Positions 1 through 8,795 are shown, numbered from the stretch's first letter. The stretch is 64,000 nt of DNA from Terribacillus saccharophilus (GCA_900110015.1 FOCD01000001.1:62001-126000); one strand, 5' to 3'. The notes: a model not told the origin generated them from the letters alone. Translations and numbers: made by a program.

Positions 1-2
1 TC

Positions 3-449
3 CTTGCCGGTTTCCTGCTTGGGAAGAAAAGCTATATGGCGGAAAATGGTGTTCAGCTGGAAGTGGATTGTAGAGATACAATACCGAATACATCTGAAAA
101 AATGAATCAGATGCTAATTACCATATTAGGTAATTTGATGAACAATGCAGTAGATGCTGTTGATCAGCAGCCAGAAAAGCGTGTCCAGCTTTCTATGAAG
201 TATAACGATGGACAGCTCTTCTTAGAGCTGACAGACACAGGAAAAGGGATCAGTAAAGAGCAGCAGGAGAAAATTTTCACACAAGGTTTTTCCACAAAAG
301 GAAACGACCGCGGCTTTGGCCTTTATCAAGTGGAAGACTATGTGCACAAGCTGGGCGGCTATCTTGTCCTTACAAGTGAGCCGGGTGAAGGAACTACCTT
401 CAGTGTCCAGCTGCCGTATGATATACAGGAGGATGTAACAAATGATTAA
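3..449 (+). CDS. malK: MalK-type sensor histidine kinase, C-terminal part
   Basis: C-terminal part of a CitA/DcuS-family membrane histidine kinase; the gene begins before the window and the frame is open from base 3. What remains is the HATPase domain: an N-box asparagine pair in GNLMNNAVDAVD, the G1 box DTGKGI and the G2 box GFGLYQV, which bind ATP and allow autophosphorylation. The gene overlaps the response regulator by 8 bp, so the two are co-translated. In B. subtilis the equivalent pair MalK-MalR (YufL-YufM) senses external malate and switches on maeN; a MaeN-type transporter lies just downstream here, which supports that assignment. The sensor domain is not visible, so citrate or another C4-dicarboxylate as ligand cannot be excluded. 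Confidence 0.85.
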   Translation, partial: LAGFLLGKKSYMAENGVQLEVDCRDTIPNTSEKMNQMLITILGNLMNNAVDAVDQQPEKRVQLSMKYNDGQLFLELTDTGKGISKEQQEKIFTQGFSTKGNDRGFGLYQVEDYVHKLGGYLVLTSEPGEGTTFSVQLPYDIQEDVTND

Positions 450-1149
450 AGTACTGATCGTTGAAGATGATCCGATGGTTAGCGAATTGAACAAACGCTA
501 TGTTAAGCAAATGAGTGGATTCGCAGCTGTCGGAGCTGCTCAGAATTATAAGGAAGCCCTTGAATTCATTCAGCAAAATGAAGTCGACCTTCTTCTTTTA
601 GATGTATATATGAAAGGTAAGAACGGAATTGAATTGCTTAAAGAAATTCGTAAACGCGACCAGAAAGTGGATGCTATCATCATTTCTGCGGCAAGCGAGA
701 AACCGATGATACGGGAAGCGCTGCAATACGGAGCTGTCGATTACTTGATTAAGCCTTTCGAGTTCGACCGGTTCCAGAATGCGTTAAGTGGCTATCGGAA
801 GCGTCAGCTTATCTTCAGCAACAAAGAAGAGATGACGCAGCAGGAATTAGACAGCCAGCTTCTGCAGCTGCCTGAGCAGGAGCAAATGATGCAACTGCCA
901 AAAGGTCTTACAAGAAGCACGCTAAAGGTTGTATGGAACAGTATTCTTACTTTCCGTTACAATTTCTTCACAACAGAAGATATTGCGAAGGAAACCGAAA
1001 TGTCGCAAGTATCTGTACGAAAATACCTGAAGTTCCTGGAAGATGTACAGCTGCTTGAAGTGGAAATGCATTATGGCAGCATTGGGCGTCCGGTCTTCAA
1101 ATATCGTGTTAATGCAAATACTTCCCATCATATCAGCCAATATATCTGA
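442..1149 (+). CDS. malR: MalR-type response regulator of malate uptake
   Basis: 235-residue CitB/DcuR-family response regulator. The receiver domain spans residues 1-120 with acidic residues E8-D9-D10, phospho-acceptor D54 (LLLLDVYMKG) and the conserved lysine in YLIKPF. The C-terminal half carries a helix-turn-helix (about 170-215, TTEDIAKETEMSQVSVRKYL) typical of this family. The start ATG has a good Shine-Dalgarno (aggagg) inside the end of the kinase gene. Expected role: phosphorylated by the upstream kinase and then activating the malate transporter gene at 2534. The assignment as MalR rather than CitT or DctR rests on the MaeN neighbour. Confidence 0.88.
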   Translation: MIKVLIVEDDPMVSELNKRYVKQMSGFAAVGAAQNYKEALEFIQQNEVDLLLLDVYMKGKNGIELLKEIRKRDQKVDAIIISAASEKPMIREALQYGAVDYLIKPFEFDRFQNALSGYRKRQLIFSNKEEMTQQELDSQLLQLPEQEQMMQLPKGLTRSTLKVVWNSILTFRYNFFTTEDIAKETEMSQVSVRKYLKFLEDVQLLEVEMHYGSIGRPVFKYRVNANTSHHISQYI

Positions 1150-1156
1150 CAAAGAG

Positions 1157-1313
1157 AGACTGGGACATAACTTAAACCGAATGTTATTCTTGAGCGCCGC
1201 TTCGGCAGCATAGCTCTATATATCTTAATGTACAAAAAACCAGACAGTGCCGTATTATTTTACGACGGTATTGTCTGGTTTTTTGTTATACTTAAAGGCT
1301 TTTGTTCCAGCCT
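1157..1313. repeat. small inverted-repeat intergenic element (TGGGACA type)
   Basis: The left end AGACTGGGACATAA (1157-1170) and the right end TTTTGTTCCAGCCT (1300-1313) are imperfect terminal inverted repeats: 11 of 14 positions match when the right end is reverse-complemented. The interior holds a strong hairpin (1234-1284). The element fills the whole space between malR and the stop codon of the reverse-strand dehydrogenase. Similar 'CTGGGACA' intergenic elements recur in Firmicutes genomes. It has no coding capacity, so it is probably a mobile or formerly mobile miniature element now used as a terminator. Confidence 0.6.
1234..1284. terminator. bidirectional intrinsic terminator
   Basis: A roughly 20-bp stem beginning aaaaaaccagacagtgccgt pairs with acggtattgtctggtttttt, with G-T pairs. 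It has a T-run on one side and an A-run on the other, so it can stop both malR and the convergent dehydrogenase gene. Confidence 0.85.
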
Positions 1314-1317
1314 ATTT

Positions 1318-2295
1318 TTAATTTTGAATAGTGATGATGACCTTGCCGTAGGCGTGGTGCTGATCGAGATAGGTGAATGCCTCTTTAAACTCTTGGAATG
1401 GATATACTTTATCTACTAGAGGGCGAATTTTATCTGCTTCTATTAAATTTTTCAGCTCTACCAAGTCATCGGTATTATGTTTTTTTAAAATGTTGCCTAA
1501 TCTTTTACCGCTTCCCAACGTGAAGATAGGACCAAGCAGCATCGCCTCGAACATTTGGGATACAGATCCGCCGACCATCACATAAACACCGTTCTTGGCC
1601 AGCAATTTCTTGTAAGTAGCAAGATGCTGATAGCCGTTAATGGCCAAAATTGCATCGAAGGAGCCGTAATACTCGGTTAAATTGGTTTTTTCATAATCTA
1701 ATACATAATCAGCACCTAATAACTTCATATTTTCCCTGTGCTTGTTACTGCAAACAGCAGTGACAGTCGCTCCGAAAGCTTTGGCAATTTGGACAGCAAA
1801 AGTTCCGACACCGCCTGATGAACCATAAATCATTATATTGTGTCCCGGCTGTAAATGAACTGTGTCCCGCAATGCTTGTAATGCAGTCAATGAAGCTAGA
1901 GGAACGGCCGCGGCTTGAATATGAGAAAGGTTGACCGGTTTCAAAGCAAGTGCCTTTTCTGGAACAGCAACATATTCAGCCAAGGACCCGAATCCATAAT
2001 TGGACAAATCAGCATATACTGCATCACCTGGTTTGAAGCGTTTTACTTGTTTACCGGCAGCTTTCACGACACCTGAAATATCGCTTCCAGGAATTATATG
2101 CCTTGGCTTGAATAACCCGTAAGTAAAACGAGCGAGAAAGGGTTTGCCTTTTAGCAGGACTAAATTAGCTTGGTTAAGTGAGGCAGCATGTACTTTTATT
2201 AGAAGCTCATCGTCTTTTGGCACAGGAACAGGGACTTCTTCCGCTTTGAGTACACAAGGAGAACCATAACTCCGCGTCGTTATTGCCTTCATCAT
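1318..2295 (-). CDS. NAD(P)-dependent alcohol dehydrogenase / quinone oxidoreductase (MDR family)
   Basis: About 325 residues, medium-chain dehydrogenase/reductase family. The N-terminal half is a GroES-like fold (PGSDISGVV, KPGDAVYAD). The central Rossmann nucleotide-binding motif is YGSSGGVGTFAVQIAK, and the C-terminal end is typical of zinc-independent NADPH:quinone reductases (AYGKVIITI). No clear zinc-binding cysteine set is seen. The open frame extends to a GTG at 2301, but that lies 1 nt from the AAGGAG site; the ATG at 2295 has 7-nt spacing and is preferred. The gene sits alone on the reverse strand between malR and maeN, so it breaks an otherwise functional malate cluster. The substrate cannot be inferred. 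Confidence 0.82.
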   Translation of the reverse strand: MMKAITTRSYGSPCVLKAEEVPVPVPKDDELLIKVHAASLNQANLVLLKGKPFLARFTYGLFKPRHIIPGSDISGVVKAAGKQVKRFKPGDAVYADLSNYGFGSLAEYVAVPEKALALKPVNLSHIQAAAVPLASLTALQALRDTVHLQPGHNIMIYGSSGGVGTFAVQIAKAFGATVTAVCSNKHRENMKLLGADYVLDYEKTNLTEYYGSFDAILAINGYQHLATYKKLLAKNGVYVMVGGSVSQMFEAMLLGPIFTLGSGKRLGNILKKHNTDDLVELKNLIEADKIRPLVDKVYPFQEFKEAFTYLDQHHAYGKVIITIQN

Positions 2296-2451
2296 CAGCA
2301 CGCTCCTTTCTTACTGTTTGTCACGCTATTGTATTCTGGTAATATTGCTTACATGCTAGAAACACTGGTCATAATAGGCAGGAATACACTATTGATTTGA
2401 AAGACAACCTAAGGAAAATCGACCGTCGTTTTTTAATTACAAAAGTTATAT

Positions 2452-2498
2452 TTAATTTAGTTTAGTTAAAAAATAACACAGTTAATTTTGGTTAAATT
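2452..2498 (+). promoter_or_regulatory. candidate MalR operator: direct repeats upstream of maeN
   Basis: Two related AT-rich blocks, TTAATTTAGTTTAGTTA (2452-2468) and TTAATTTTGGTTAAATT (2482-2498), match at 12 of 17 positions and are spaced 30 bp apart, about three helical turns. They lie 36-82 bp before the maeN start. A -10-like TAGAAT (2498-2503) has no recognisable -35, as expected for an activator-dependent promoter. Binding by MalR is inferred. The remainder of 2302-2533 shows no gene. Confidence 0.4.
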
Positions 2499-2533
2499 AG
2501 AATAGTCGTATCTACTTAGGGGGTGCATTACTT

Positions 2534-3898
2534 ATGGAAATGAAATCGCATACAAGCGATCCACAATCCAACAACCAAAAGCCATCAGGCTTTAACAAAA
2601 TTATGGAATGGAAAGTTGGCGTTATGCCGCTTCCGGTGTATATCGTATTAGCAATCATCGTTCTTATTGCTGCATACACCAACCAATTACCTACTGACAT
2701 GATCGGCGGCTTCGCAGTCATCATGGTACTAGGTGTGCTGCTAGGGGATATCGGTCAGCGCATACCTTACTTTAACAGCATCGGGGGACCAGCAATTCTA
2801 TCCTTGTTCGTTCCGTCCATGCTTGTATTCTTTGACACATTGAGCTCAACTACTTTGGAAGCTGTAGATCAGCTGATGACATCAGACGGATCCAACTTCC
2901 TGTACTTCTACATCGCATGTTTGGTTGTAGGTAGTATTCTTGGTATGAACCGGACAGTCCTTATCCAAGGCTTTATCCGTATGTTCATTCCATTGGTAAC
3001 TGGTACGATTGCTGCAGTTGGAGTAGGTACTTTAGTCGGCATGCTGTTTGGTTACAGTGCACATCATACATTCTTCTATATTGTTGTTCCGATCATCGCA
3101 GGTGGTATCGGTGAAGGTATCCTTCCATTGTCTGCAGGTTATGCAGGTGTTCTTGGAGGAGATGCTTCGACTTATATCTCTCAATTGGTTCCAGCAGCAA
3201 TTATCGGTAACGTTTGTGCCATCATCATCGCTGGTCTAATGAAAAAACTTGGTGAAAAACGTCCAGAGCTTGCAGGACATGATAAACTAGTTCGCTCCAA
3301 CAAGGGCGATAAAGTATTGGAAGCTGCAAAAGAAAGCTCAAATAAAGCAATTGATTTCAGTTTGATGGGAGCAGGTCTCCTTGTTGCAATGAGTTTGTTC
3401 GTTCTTGGACGAGTTGTAGAGCATTGGATTCACGTTGTGGCTGGCTTCACATTGTCTGGCGCAATAATCATGATCATCGCTGCAACAATCATCAAGTCTG
3501 GTAACTTGCTGCCTGCTAAGCTTCAAACTGGTGCGCAGCAGCTGTACAAATTCGTTTCTACAGCATTCACATGGCCTTTGATGGTCGGTTTGGGTATTGT
3601 CTTCATTCCGCTTGAGGATGTAGCTAGTGTATTCACAATCGGCTTTGCAGTAACTTGTGCTTCAGTTGTTATTGCAATGGCTACTACTGGTTACTTTGTA
3701 GGTAAATTGATGAATATGTATCCTGTTGAAGCTTGTATCGTTACAGCTTGCCACAGTGGTCTTGGCGGTACAGGGGACGTTGCAATCCTTTCTGCTTCCG
3801 GCCGTATGGCGTTGATGCCTTTCGCGCAGATCTCCACTCGTCTTGGTGGTGCTGCTACAGTTATTGGTGCAACAGCATTAATGCATTTCTTCGGATAA
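2534..3898 (+). CDS. maeN: MaeN-type sodium/malate symporter (2-hydroxycarboxylate transporter family)
   Basis: 454-residue polytopic membrane protein of the 2HCT family (MaeN, CimH, CitS, MleP). It has a hydrophilic N-terminus of about 30 residues followed by about 11 hydrophobic segments in two inverted halves. Both family-specific pore-loop GGxG motifs are present: AGGIGEG near residue 190 and LGGTGDV near residue 410. The start ATG follows a good site (aggggg). It is expected to import L-malate with Na+ in the plasma membrane. The neighbouring MalK-MalR pair favours MaeN over the citrate/malate transporter CimH. A separate promoter region and a 3' terminator make it a single-gene unit. 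Confidence 0.85.
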   Translation: MEMKSHTSDPQSNNQKPSGFNKIMEWKVGVMPLPVYIVLAIIVLIAAYTNQLPTDMIGGFAVIMVLGVLLGDIGQRIPYFNSIGGPAILSLFVPSMLVFFDTLSSTTLEAVDQLMTSDGSNFLYFYIACLVVGSILGMNRTVLIQGFIRMFIPLVTGTIAAVGVGTLVGMLFGYSAHHTFFYIVVPIIAGGIGEGILPLSAGYAGVLGGDASTYISQLVPAAIIGNVCAIIIAGLMKKLGEKRPELAGHDKLVRSNKGDKVLEAAKESSNKAIDFSLMGAGLLVAMSLFVLGRVVEHWIHVVAGFTLSGAIIMIIAATIIKSGNLLPAKLQTGAQQLYKFVSTAFTWPLMVGLGIVFIPLEDVASVFTIGFAVTCASVVIAMATTGYFVGKLMNMYPVEACIVTACHSGLGGTGDVAILSASGRMALMPFAQISTRLGGAATVIGATALMHFFG

Positions 3899-3903
3899 TG
3901 AGC

Positions 3904-3930
3904 AAAGCTCAGCTTCGGCTGGGCTTTTTG
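3904..3930 (+). terminator. intrinsic terminator after maeN
   Basis: Stem AAGCTCAGC / GCTGGGCTT with a TTCG tetraloop followed by TTTTT. It lies 6 bases past the maeN stop. Confidence 0.85.
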
Positions 3931-4011
3931 CTTGCAGCAAAGCCAGTTCTCGCTTCTGTCCGCCGGTTTTGATACAATAAGGCAGATGCAGTGAAATGGA
4001 GGAAAAGATAC

Positions 4012-5007
4012 GTGGAACAACAGAATGTAGAGAAAGTTTACCAAGCGCTTGACCAGATGGCCGAGGCATTGGAAACACGTGAAAACATACCTTATCTTGA
4101 TGCACTTGGTGCAGCAATGGAATATATATTGGATCGCGATACAGAACTAACAGAACAGCCATTATTAAAACAGCAGCTTGAGAAGCATGCGGCTGTGTTT
4201 GACGATCAGAGCTACCAGAAAGAAGAGATTCGAAAAGGTATCCAATTGTCTATCCTAAAAGGTATGAAAGGTGCTACGCAGCAGCAGCACATGCTCACGC
4301 CTGACACCGTTGCAATGCTAATTGGATACTTAACGAATAAGTTTATTGGAAAAAATGAAGATTTTCGTATTTTTGACCCAGCTGTAGGTACAGGGAATTT
4401 GCTTACAGCAGTTTTGAATCAAGTTGAGCGGGAAGGGCATGCTTACGGCAGTGATGTGGATCCAACTTTGATCCAGCTCGCGGTTATGAATGCCAATATG
4501 CAAGAAAGGCAAATTGAATTCTTCCATCAAGACAGCCTTCGCCCATTTCTTTTGGAACCGGTCGATCTTGTCGTAAGTGATTTGCCAGTCGGTTATTATC
4601 CTGACGATATCCAAGCGGCGCAATTCGAACTAAAGGCAGAAGAGGGTCATTCTTATTCCCATCATCTGTTCATTGAACAAAGTCTTCATTATACAAAAGA
4701 AGGCGGTTACCTGTTATTTGTCGTGCCAAACTTCTTGTTTGAAAGCGATCAAGCTCGCTCTCTGCATACATTCCTGCAGCAGCATGCGCATATCTTAGGA
4801 CTACTTCAGTTTCCAGAGAGCATGTTCAAAAATGAATCTCAAGCAAAAAGTGTTTTGATTCTGCAGAAAAAGGGGACGCTAACTACAGCACCGAAGCAGG
4901 CATTGCTCGTACAGCTTCCTTCCTTTAAGAACCCAAATGCAATGGCAAATGTCCTGAAACAGATCAATGATTGGTTCGATAATGAGTTATCTGGTTTAAA
5001 AAACTAA
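4012..5007 (+). CDS. ytxK: YtxK-like class I SAM-dependent methyltransferase
   Basis: 331 residues, N6-adenine-type DNA methylase fold. The SAM-binding motif I is DPAVGTGNLL near residue 121, followed by an acidic GSDVDPTLI. The catalytic NPPY-type motif is degenerate, reading SDLPVGYY near residue 188, so adenine methylation of DNA is doubtful. The open frame begins at GTG 3991, but GGAGG at 3998-4002 lies 9 nt before GTG 4012, which is taken as the start. The gene lies directly upstream of ackA, as ytxK does in B. subtilis. The substrate is unknown. Confidence 0.8.
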   Translation: MEQQNVEKVYQALDQMAEALETRENIPYLDALGAAMEYILDRDTELTEQPLLKQQLEKHAAVFDDQSYQKEEIRKGIQLSILKGMKGATQQQHMLTPDTVAMLIGYLTNKFIGKNEDFRIFDPAVGTGNLLTAVLNQVEREGHAYGSDVDPTLIQLAVMNANMQERQIEFFHQDSLRPFLLEPVDLVVSDLPVGYYPDDIQAAQFELKAEEGHSYSHHLFIEQSLHYTKEGGYLLFVVPNFLFESDQARSLHTFLQQHAHILGLLQFPESMFKNESQAKSVLILQKKGTLTTAPKQALLVQLPSFKNPNAMANVLKQINDWFDNELSGLKN

Positions 5008-5034
5008 AAAAATTAACGAAAACTAAAACAAGTC

Positions 5035-5075
5035 CTCGACATATCTTGCAATGAGCTTGTCGAGACAGGTAAAAT
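5035..5075 (+). promoter_or_regulatory. ackA promoter with flanking inverted repeat
   Basis: -35 TTGCAA (5046-5051), 18-bp spacer, -10 TAAAAT (5070-5075). An exact 7-bp inverted repeat, CTCGACA (5035-5041) and TGTCGAG (5058-5064), brackets the -35 box with a 16-nt gap, which suggests an operator. Confidence 0.45.
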
Positions 5076-5109
5076 AGGGAAGTACGTAAAAGTTTACAAG
5101 GGGCTGAAC

Positions 5110-6312
5110 ATGTTGAGTAATATTTTAGCAATCAACGCTGGTAGTTCTTCATTAAAATTCCAGCTAATCCACATGCCTGAGGAAGACGTAAAGGCAGTGG
5201 GTCTCGTAGAACGTATCGGACTGAATGATTCCATCTTCACTATCAAATTTAATGGTGAAAAAGATGAAACAACTAAAGATATTGAAAATCATGAAGAAGC
5301 AGTAAAAATGTTGCTTGAAAAGCTGACTTCCACAGGCGTTATTTCATCTTTAGACGAAATTGACGGCGTTGGACACCGTGTTGTACACGGCGGAGAAAAA
5401 TTCAGTGATTCTGTTCTTATCACAGATCAAGTGATGGAAGAGATTGCGGAAGTATCCGAGCTTGCACCATTACACAACCCAGCAAACTTAACAGGAATCC
5501 GTGCATTCAAGGAAATTCTGCCGAACATTCCGGCTGTCGCTGTTTTCGATACAGCTTTCCATCAGACAATGCCGCCTGAATCTTATCTATATAGTCTTCC
5601 ATACGAATATTATGAAAAATACGGCATCCGTAAATATGGATTCCATGGAACAAGCCATCAGTATGTTTCCCAGCGTGCTGCTGAATTGATGGATCGCCCA
5701 GTTGAACAGCTTCGCTTGATCTCCTGCCACCTAGGTAACGGAGCAAGTATTGCTGCTATCGAAGGCGGAAAATCTGTTGATACATCCATGGGCTTCACAC
5801 CACTTGCTGGTGTAACTATGGGTACGCGTTCCGGTAACATCGACCCTGCACTTATTCCATTCATCATGCGCAAAACAGGCAAAACTGCTGATGAAGTATT
5901 GCATGTTTTGAACAAAGAAAGCGGAATGCTTGCTCTATCTGGTTTCTCCAGTGATTTGCGCGATATCGAAAGCAAATCTGAAGCAGGCGATGAGCGTGCA
6001 GAGCTTGCACTTGATGTGTTTGCGGAACGAATTCACAAATACCTTGGATCTTACGCTGCACGTATGAGCGGAGTGGATGCAATCATCTTCACTGCTGGTG
6101 TTGGTGAGAATAGTACGGCTGTCCGTGAACGTGTCCTTAAAGGACTCGAATTCATGGGTGTCTATTATGATCCATCCTTAAATAATGTACGCGGTAAAGA
6201 ACAATTCCTGACTTACCCACACTCCCCAGTGAAGGTTATTGTTATCCCGACAAACGAAGAAGTTATGATTGCAAGAGACACAGTTCGTCTTGCTGAAACT
6301 GTAACAAAATAA
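5110..6312 (+). CDS. ackA: acetate kinase
   Basis: 400 residues, the usual length for the family. It interconverts acetyl phosphate plus ADP with acetate plus ATP in overflow metabolism. The N-terminal phosphate-binding motif [10 protein letters not shown] is at residues 8-17. The second signature around [11 protein letters not shown] (near 180) and the C-terminal ATP-binding segment FTAGVGENS are intact. The ATG is preceded by caaggggctg. It has its own promoter and terminator and directly follows ytxK as in B. subtilis. A weak cre-like match on the reverse strand (5085-5098) lacks the central CG, so CcpA control is unproven. Confidence 0.97.
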   Translation: MLSNILAINAGSSSLKFQLIHMPEEDVKAVGLVERIGLNDSIFTIKFNGEKDETTKDIENHEEAVKMLLEKLTSTGVISSLDEIDGVGHRVVHGGEKFSDSVLITDQVMEEIAEVSELAPLHNPANLTGIRAFKEILPNIPAVAVFDTAFHQTMPPESYLYSLPYEYYEKYGIRKYGFHGTSHQYVSQRAAELMDRPVEQLRLISCHLGNGASIAAIEGGKSVDTSMGFTPLAGVTMGTRSGNIDPALIPFIMRKTGKTADEVLHVLNKESGMLALSGFSSDLRDIESKSEAGDERAELALDVFAERIHKYLGSYAARMSGVDAIIFTAGVGENSTAVRERVLKGLEFMGVYYDPSLNNVRGKEQFLTYPHSPVKVIVIPTNEEVMIARDTVRLAETVTK

Positions 6313-6320
6313 TTTAGCAG

Positions 6321-6358
6321 AAAAGCCAGTCCTGAACCTAACGGGACTGGCTTTTTTT
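6321..6358 (+). terminator. intrinsic terminator after ackA
   Basis: Stem AAAGCCAGTCC / GGACTGGCTTT followed by a run of seven T. Confidence 0.9.
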
Positions 6359-6435
6359 GCGTTTTCAAGGGCGGAAACAATGGTATACTTGGGACGAAAG
6401 AAAGTCTTGTTACATACGAAATGGAGGCAAGCAGA

Positions 6436-7554
6436 ATGAAGATTGGTGTACCGAAGGAAATAAAGAATAATGAAAACCGTGTTGCGATGGCGCCGTCTGG
6501 TGTGACGCTCTTGCATGAAGCAGGGCATGATGTGTTCATCGAGACAGGAGCTGGCTTTGGCTCGGGCTTTACAGATGAACAATATGAACAAGCTGGTGCA
6601 GTAATAGTACCGAGCGCAGCAGATGCCTGGAGTAAAGAAATGGTTATGAAAGTCAAAGAGCCGCTTCCGGAAGAATACAATTATTTCTATGAAGGTCTCA
6701 TTCTTTTCACATATCTGCACCTTGCGGCGGAAGGGTCTTTAACGAATGCCTTGATCGAGAAGAAGGTTGTTGGTATCGCTTATGAAACAGTCCAGCTGGA
6801 AGATCGATCCCTTCCGCTTCTTACACCGATGAGTGAAGTCGCCGGACGCATGGCATCCCAAATCGGAGCTCAATTCCTGGAAAAACCTTATGGCGGCAGC
6901 GGTATCTTAATGTCTGGTATACCAGGTGTGAAGCGTGGCAAAGTCACAATTATCGGCGGCGGTGTTGTTGGAACGAATGCAGCAAAGATTGCGGTTGGCC
7001 TTGGTGCTGACGTAACGATAGTCGACTTGAGTCCGCAGCGTCTGCGAGAGCTTGACGATTTGTTCGGCAGCTCGATCAATACGGTTGTCTCAAATCCGCT
7101 TAACATAGCGGAAGCTGTAAAAGAATCCGATCTGGTTATAGGAGCTGTTCTTATACCCGGGGCCAAAGCGCCCAAGCTGGTAACAGAAGAAATGATCGCA
7201 AGCATGAAGCCCGGATCTGTCGTCGTTGATGTCGCAATTGACCAGGGGGGCATTTTTGCAACATCCGATAAGATTACGACACATGATAACCCGACGTATA
7301 CAAAGCATGATGTATTGCATTATGCAGTTGCCAATATGCCGGGTGCAGTTCCACGTACTTCAACAATCGGGCTGACAAATGTGACTGTTCCTTATGCGCT
7401 GCAGCTTGCCAACAAAGGATATCAGCAAGCTTGTCTGAACAATCCATCGTTAGCAAAGGGAATAAACACATTGGATGGTTTTGTAACGTATCAAGCAGTA
7501 GCGGAAGCCCATGATTTGACGTTTGAAGCAGCTGACAATCTGCTGCAGAGATAA
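6436..7554 (+). CDS. ald: alanine dehydrogenase
   Basis: 372 residues. NAD-dependent oxidative deamination of L-alanine to pyruvate and ammonia, used for alanine catabolism and during sporulation. It starts [17 protein letters not shown], the family hallmark with substrate-binding R15 and K74-equivalent (KVKEPL). The Rossmann NAD motif is [10 protein letters not shown] near residue 176, and H96 lies in YLHLA. The open frame runs up to ATG 6421, but GGAGG (6423-6427) lies inside that extension and serves ATG 6436. A -10 TATACT in an extended TGGTATACT context (6382-6389) lies 46 bp upstream. Single-gene unit. Confidence 0.96.
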   Translation: MKIGVPKEIKNNENRVAMAPSGVTLLHEAGHDVFIETGAGFGSGFTDEQYEQAGAVIVPSAADAWSKEMVMKVKEPLPEEYNYFYEGLILFTYLHLAAEGSLTNALIEKKVVGIAYETVQLEDRSLPLLTPMSEVAGRMASQIGAQFLEKPYGGSGILMSGIPGVKRGKVTIIGGGVVGTNAAKIAVGLGADVTIVDLSPQRLRELDDLFGSSINTVVSNPLNIAEAVKESDLVIGAVLIPGAKAPKLVTEEMIASMKPGSVVVDVAIDQGGIFATSDKITTHDNPTYTKHDVLHYAVANMPGAVPRTSTIGLTNVTVPYALQLANKGYQQACLNNPSLAKGINTLDGFVTYQAVAEAHDLTFEAADNLLQR

Positions 7555-7592
7555 AAAACGAGCATCTGCCTATAAGCAGATGCTCGTTTTTA
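7553..7592. terminator. bidirectional terminator between ald and the peptidase gene
   Basis: Near-perfect stem AAAACGAGCATCTGC / GCAGATGCTCGTTTT with an A-run on one side and a T-run on the other. It serves both convergent genes. Confidence 0.92.
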
Positions 7593-7594
7593 TT

Positions 7595-8692
7595 TTAACC
7601 GATAATTTGTAACTCGCGTGGATAAGCGGTAAGAACGTCAGGGCCATTCTTTGTGAGGAATATATCATCCTCAATGCGTACGCCACCGACACCAGGCAAA
7701 TAAATACCAGGCTCAATTGTGTAGCACATGCCTTCCTGTAATGCTTTTGTATTGTTGCTGGACAATGAAGGGAATTCATGTACGCCGATTCCCAAACCGT
7801 GTCCAACGCGGTGCGTGAAGTACTCACCATAGCCAGCTTGTTCGATATGGCTGCGGGCAGCTTTATCGATTTCTGAGATAGCAGTCCCTACTTGTGATGC
7901 TGCTGTTGCTTTCTCAAGAGCAATTCGCACTGTATCGTGGATATGCTGCTGGTCAGCTGTTACGTGCTTATAAGCAACAGTCCGGGTGATGTCAGAACAG
8001 TAGCCTTCAAAGATGACTCCTAAATCAAATAAAACAAGATCTCCAGGTGCGATCTGTTTACCGTCTGGAGTTCCGTGAGGAGAAGCGGTCTTTGCACCGG
8101 ATAAAACGGTTGTCGCAAATGACATGCTCGTTACACCTTCTTGCTTTAATGCATATTCAAGCTCTGCAGTGATTTGTAGTTCACTCTTTCCAGCTGCAAT
8201 TGCTTCGATGCCTTTCTTGACACCAAAATCAGCAAGAACTGCCGCTTGTTTCAACAAAGTGTATTCCTTTTTGTCTTTGATGTTACGTTGATTCTGCAGG
8301 AGTTCCGTCGCATTCGGGAAAGCTGTATCTGGCAGGATATGCTGCAGTAATTCCAATCGAAGCACCGACATATGATCCTTCTCAATTCCCATGGAAGCTG
8401 GAATACGACCTCGTTCTTTTAGGTAATCCTTGAAAAGCTGCCAAACATCTTCATGGTCGTGGTATGTAAGCATTTCTTCCTTCCATCCGGCCTGTAGGGC
8501 ATCTTCTTTTTCCATAGCCGGCAAGATGAGCAGTGGTGCATCCTTTTGATCTGCGAATACAGCTACGAGTCGCTCATGTGGATCTGTATAATAATTACTC
8601 ACATAATACACGTTCTCCATGGAGGTGATGAACACGCTGTCTGCTTGGTCACCTTTTAGCTGTTGTAATAAAGTATCAATTCTGTGTTGCAT
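7595..8692 (-). CDS. Xaa-Pro dipeptidase/aminopeptidase, M24B family
   Basis: 365 residues. Cleaves the bond before proline in small peptides in the cytoplasm. The N-terminal creatinase-like domain (about 1-125) is followed by a pita-bread catalytic domain with all five metal ligands: D in LFDLGVIF, D in CSDITRT, H in HRVGHGLG, E in TIEPGIY and E in VRIEDD. The start is set by AAAGGAGG 7-8 nt before ATG 8692; the longer frame to 8947 runs through the divergent ytkL gene and is rejected. It is similar to B. subtilis PapA/PapB, and which paralogue cannot be told. Confidence 0.9.
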   Translation of the reverse strand: MQHRIDTLLQQLKGDQADSVFITSMENVYYVSNYYTDPHERLVAVFADQKDAPLLILPAMEKEDALQAGWKEEMLTYHDHEDVWQLFKDYLKERGRIPASMGIEKDHMSVLRLELLQHILPDTAFPNATELLQNQRNIKDKKEYTLLKQAAVLADFGVKKGIEAIAAGKSELQITAELEYALKQEGVTSMSFATTVLSGAKTASPHGTPDGKQIAPGDLVLFDLGVIFEGYCSDITRTVAYKHVTADQQHIHDTVRIALEKATAASQVGTAISEIDKAARSHIEQAGYGEYFTHRVGHGLGIGVHEFPSLSSNNTKALQEGMCYTIEPGIYLPGVGGVRIEDDIFLTKNGPDVLTAYPRELQIIG

Positions 8693-8755
8693 GGTAAAAC
8701 CTCCTTTTCCACCAGTATAGCAAAAAACGTATTGCGTTTCTTCCGGATACAACTG

Positions 8756-8764
8756 TGGTAAACT
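8756..8764 (+). promoter_or_regulatory. extended -10 promoter of ytkL
   Basis: TGGTAAACT (TG-N-TAAACT) lies 32 bp before the ytkL start, and no -35 match is seen at 17 bp. The same extended form recurs before polA. Confidence 0.4.
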
Positions 8765-8795
8765 AAATGCGAAAAAATGAAAAGGGGTTGTAAAC

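Noticed and set aside
1228-1419. 63-codon forward ORF
   Set aside because: It consists of the terminator hairpin and the antisense of the dehydrogenase end.
5085-5098. cre-like sequence before ackA
   Set aside because: The central CG of the consensus is missing; two fixed positions fail, so I do not call it a CcpA site.
6178-6720. Long reverse-strand ORFs (155 and 180 codons) over the ackA-ald junction
   Set aside because: They lie antisense to two well-recognised genes and a terminator; no ribosome site or family resemblance.
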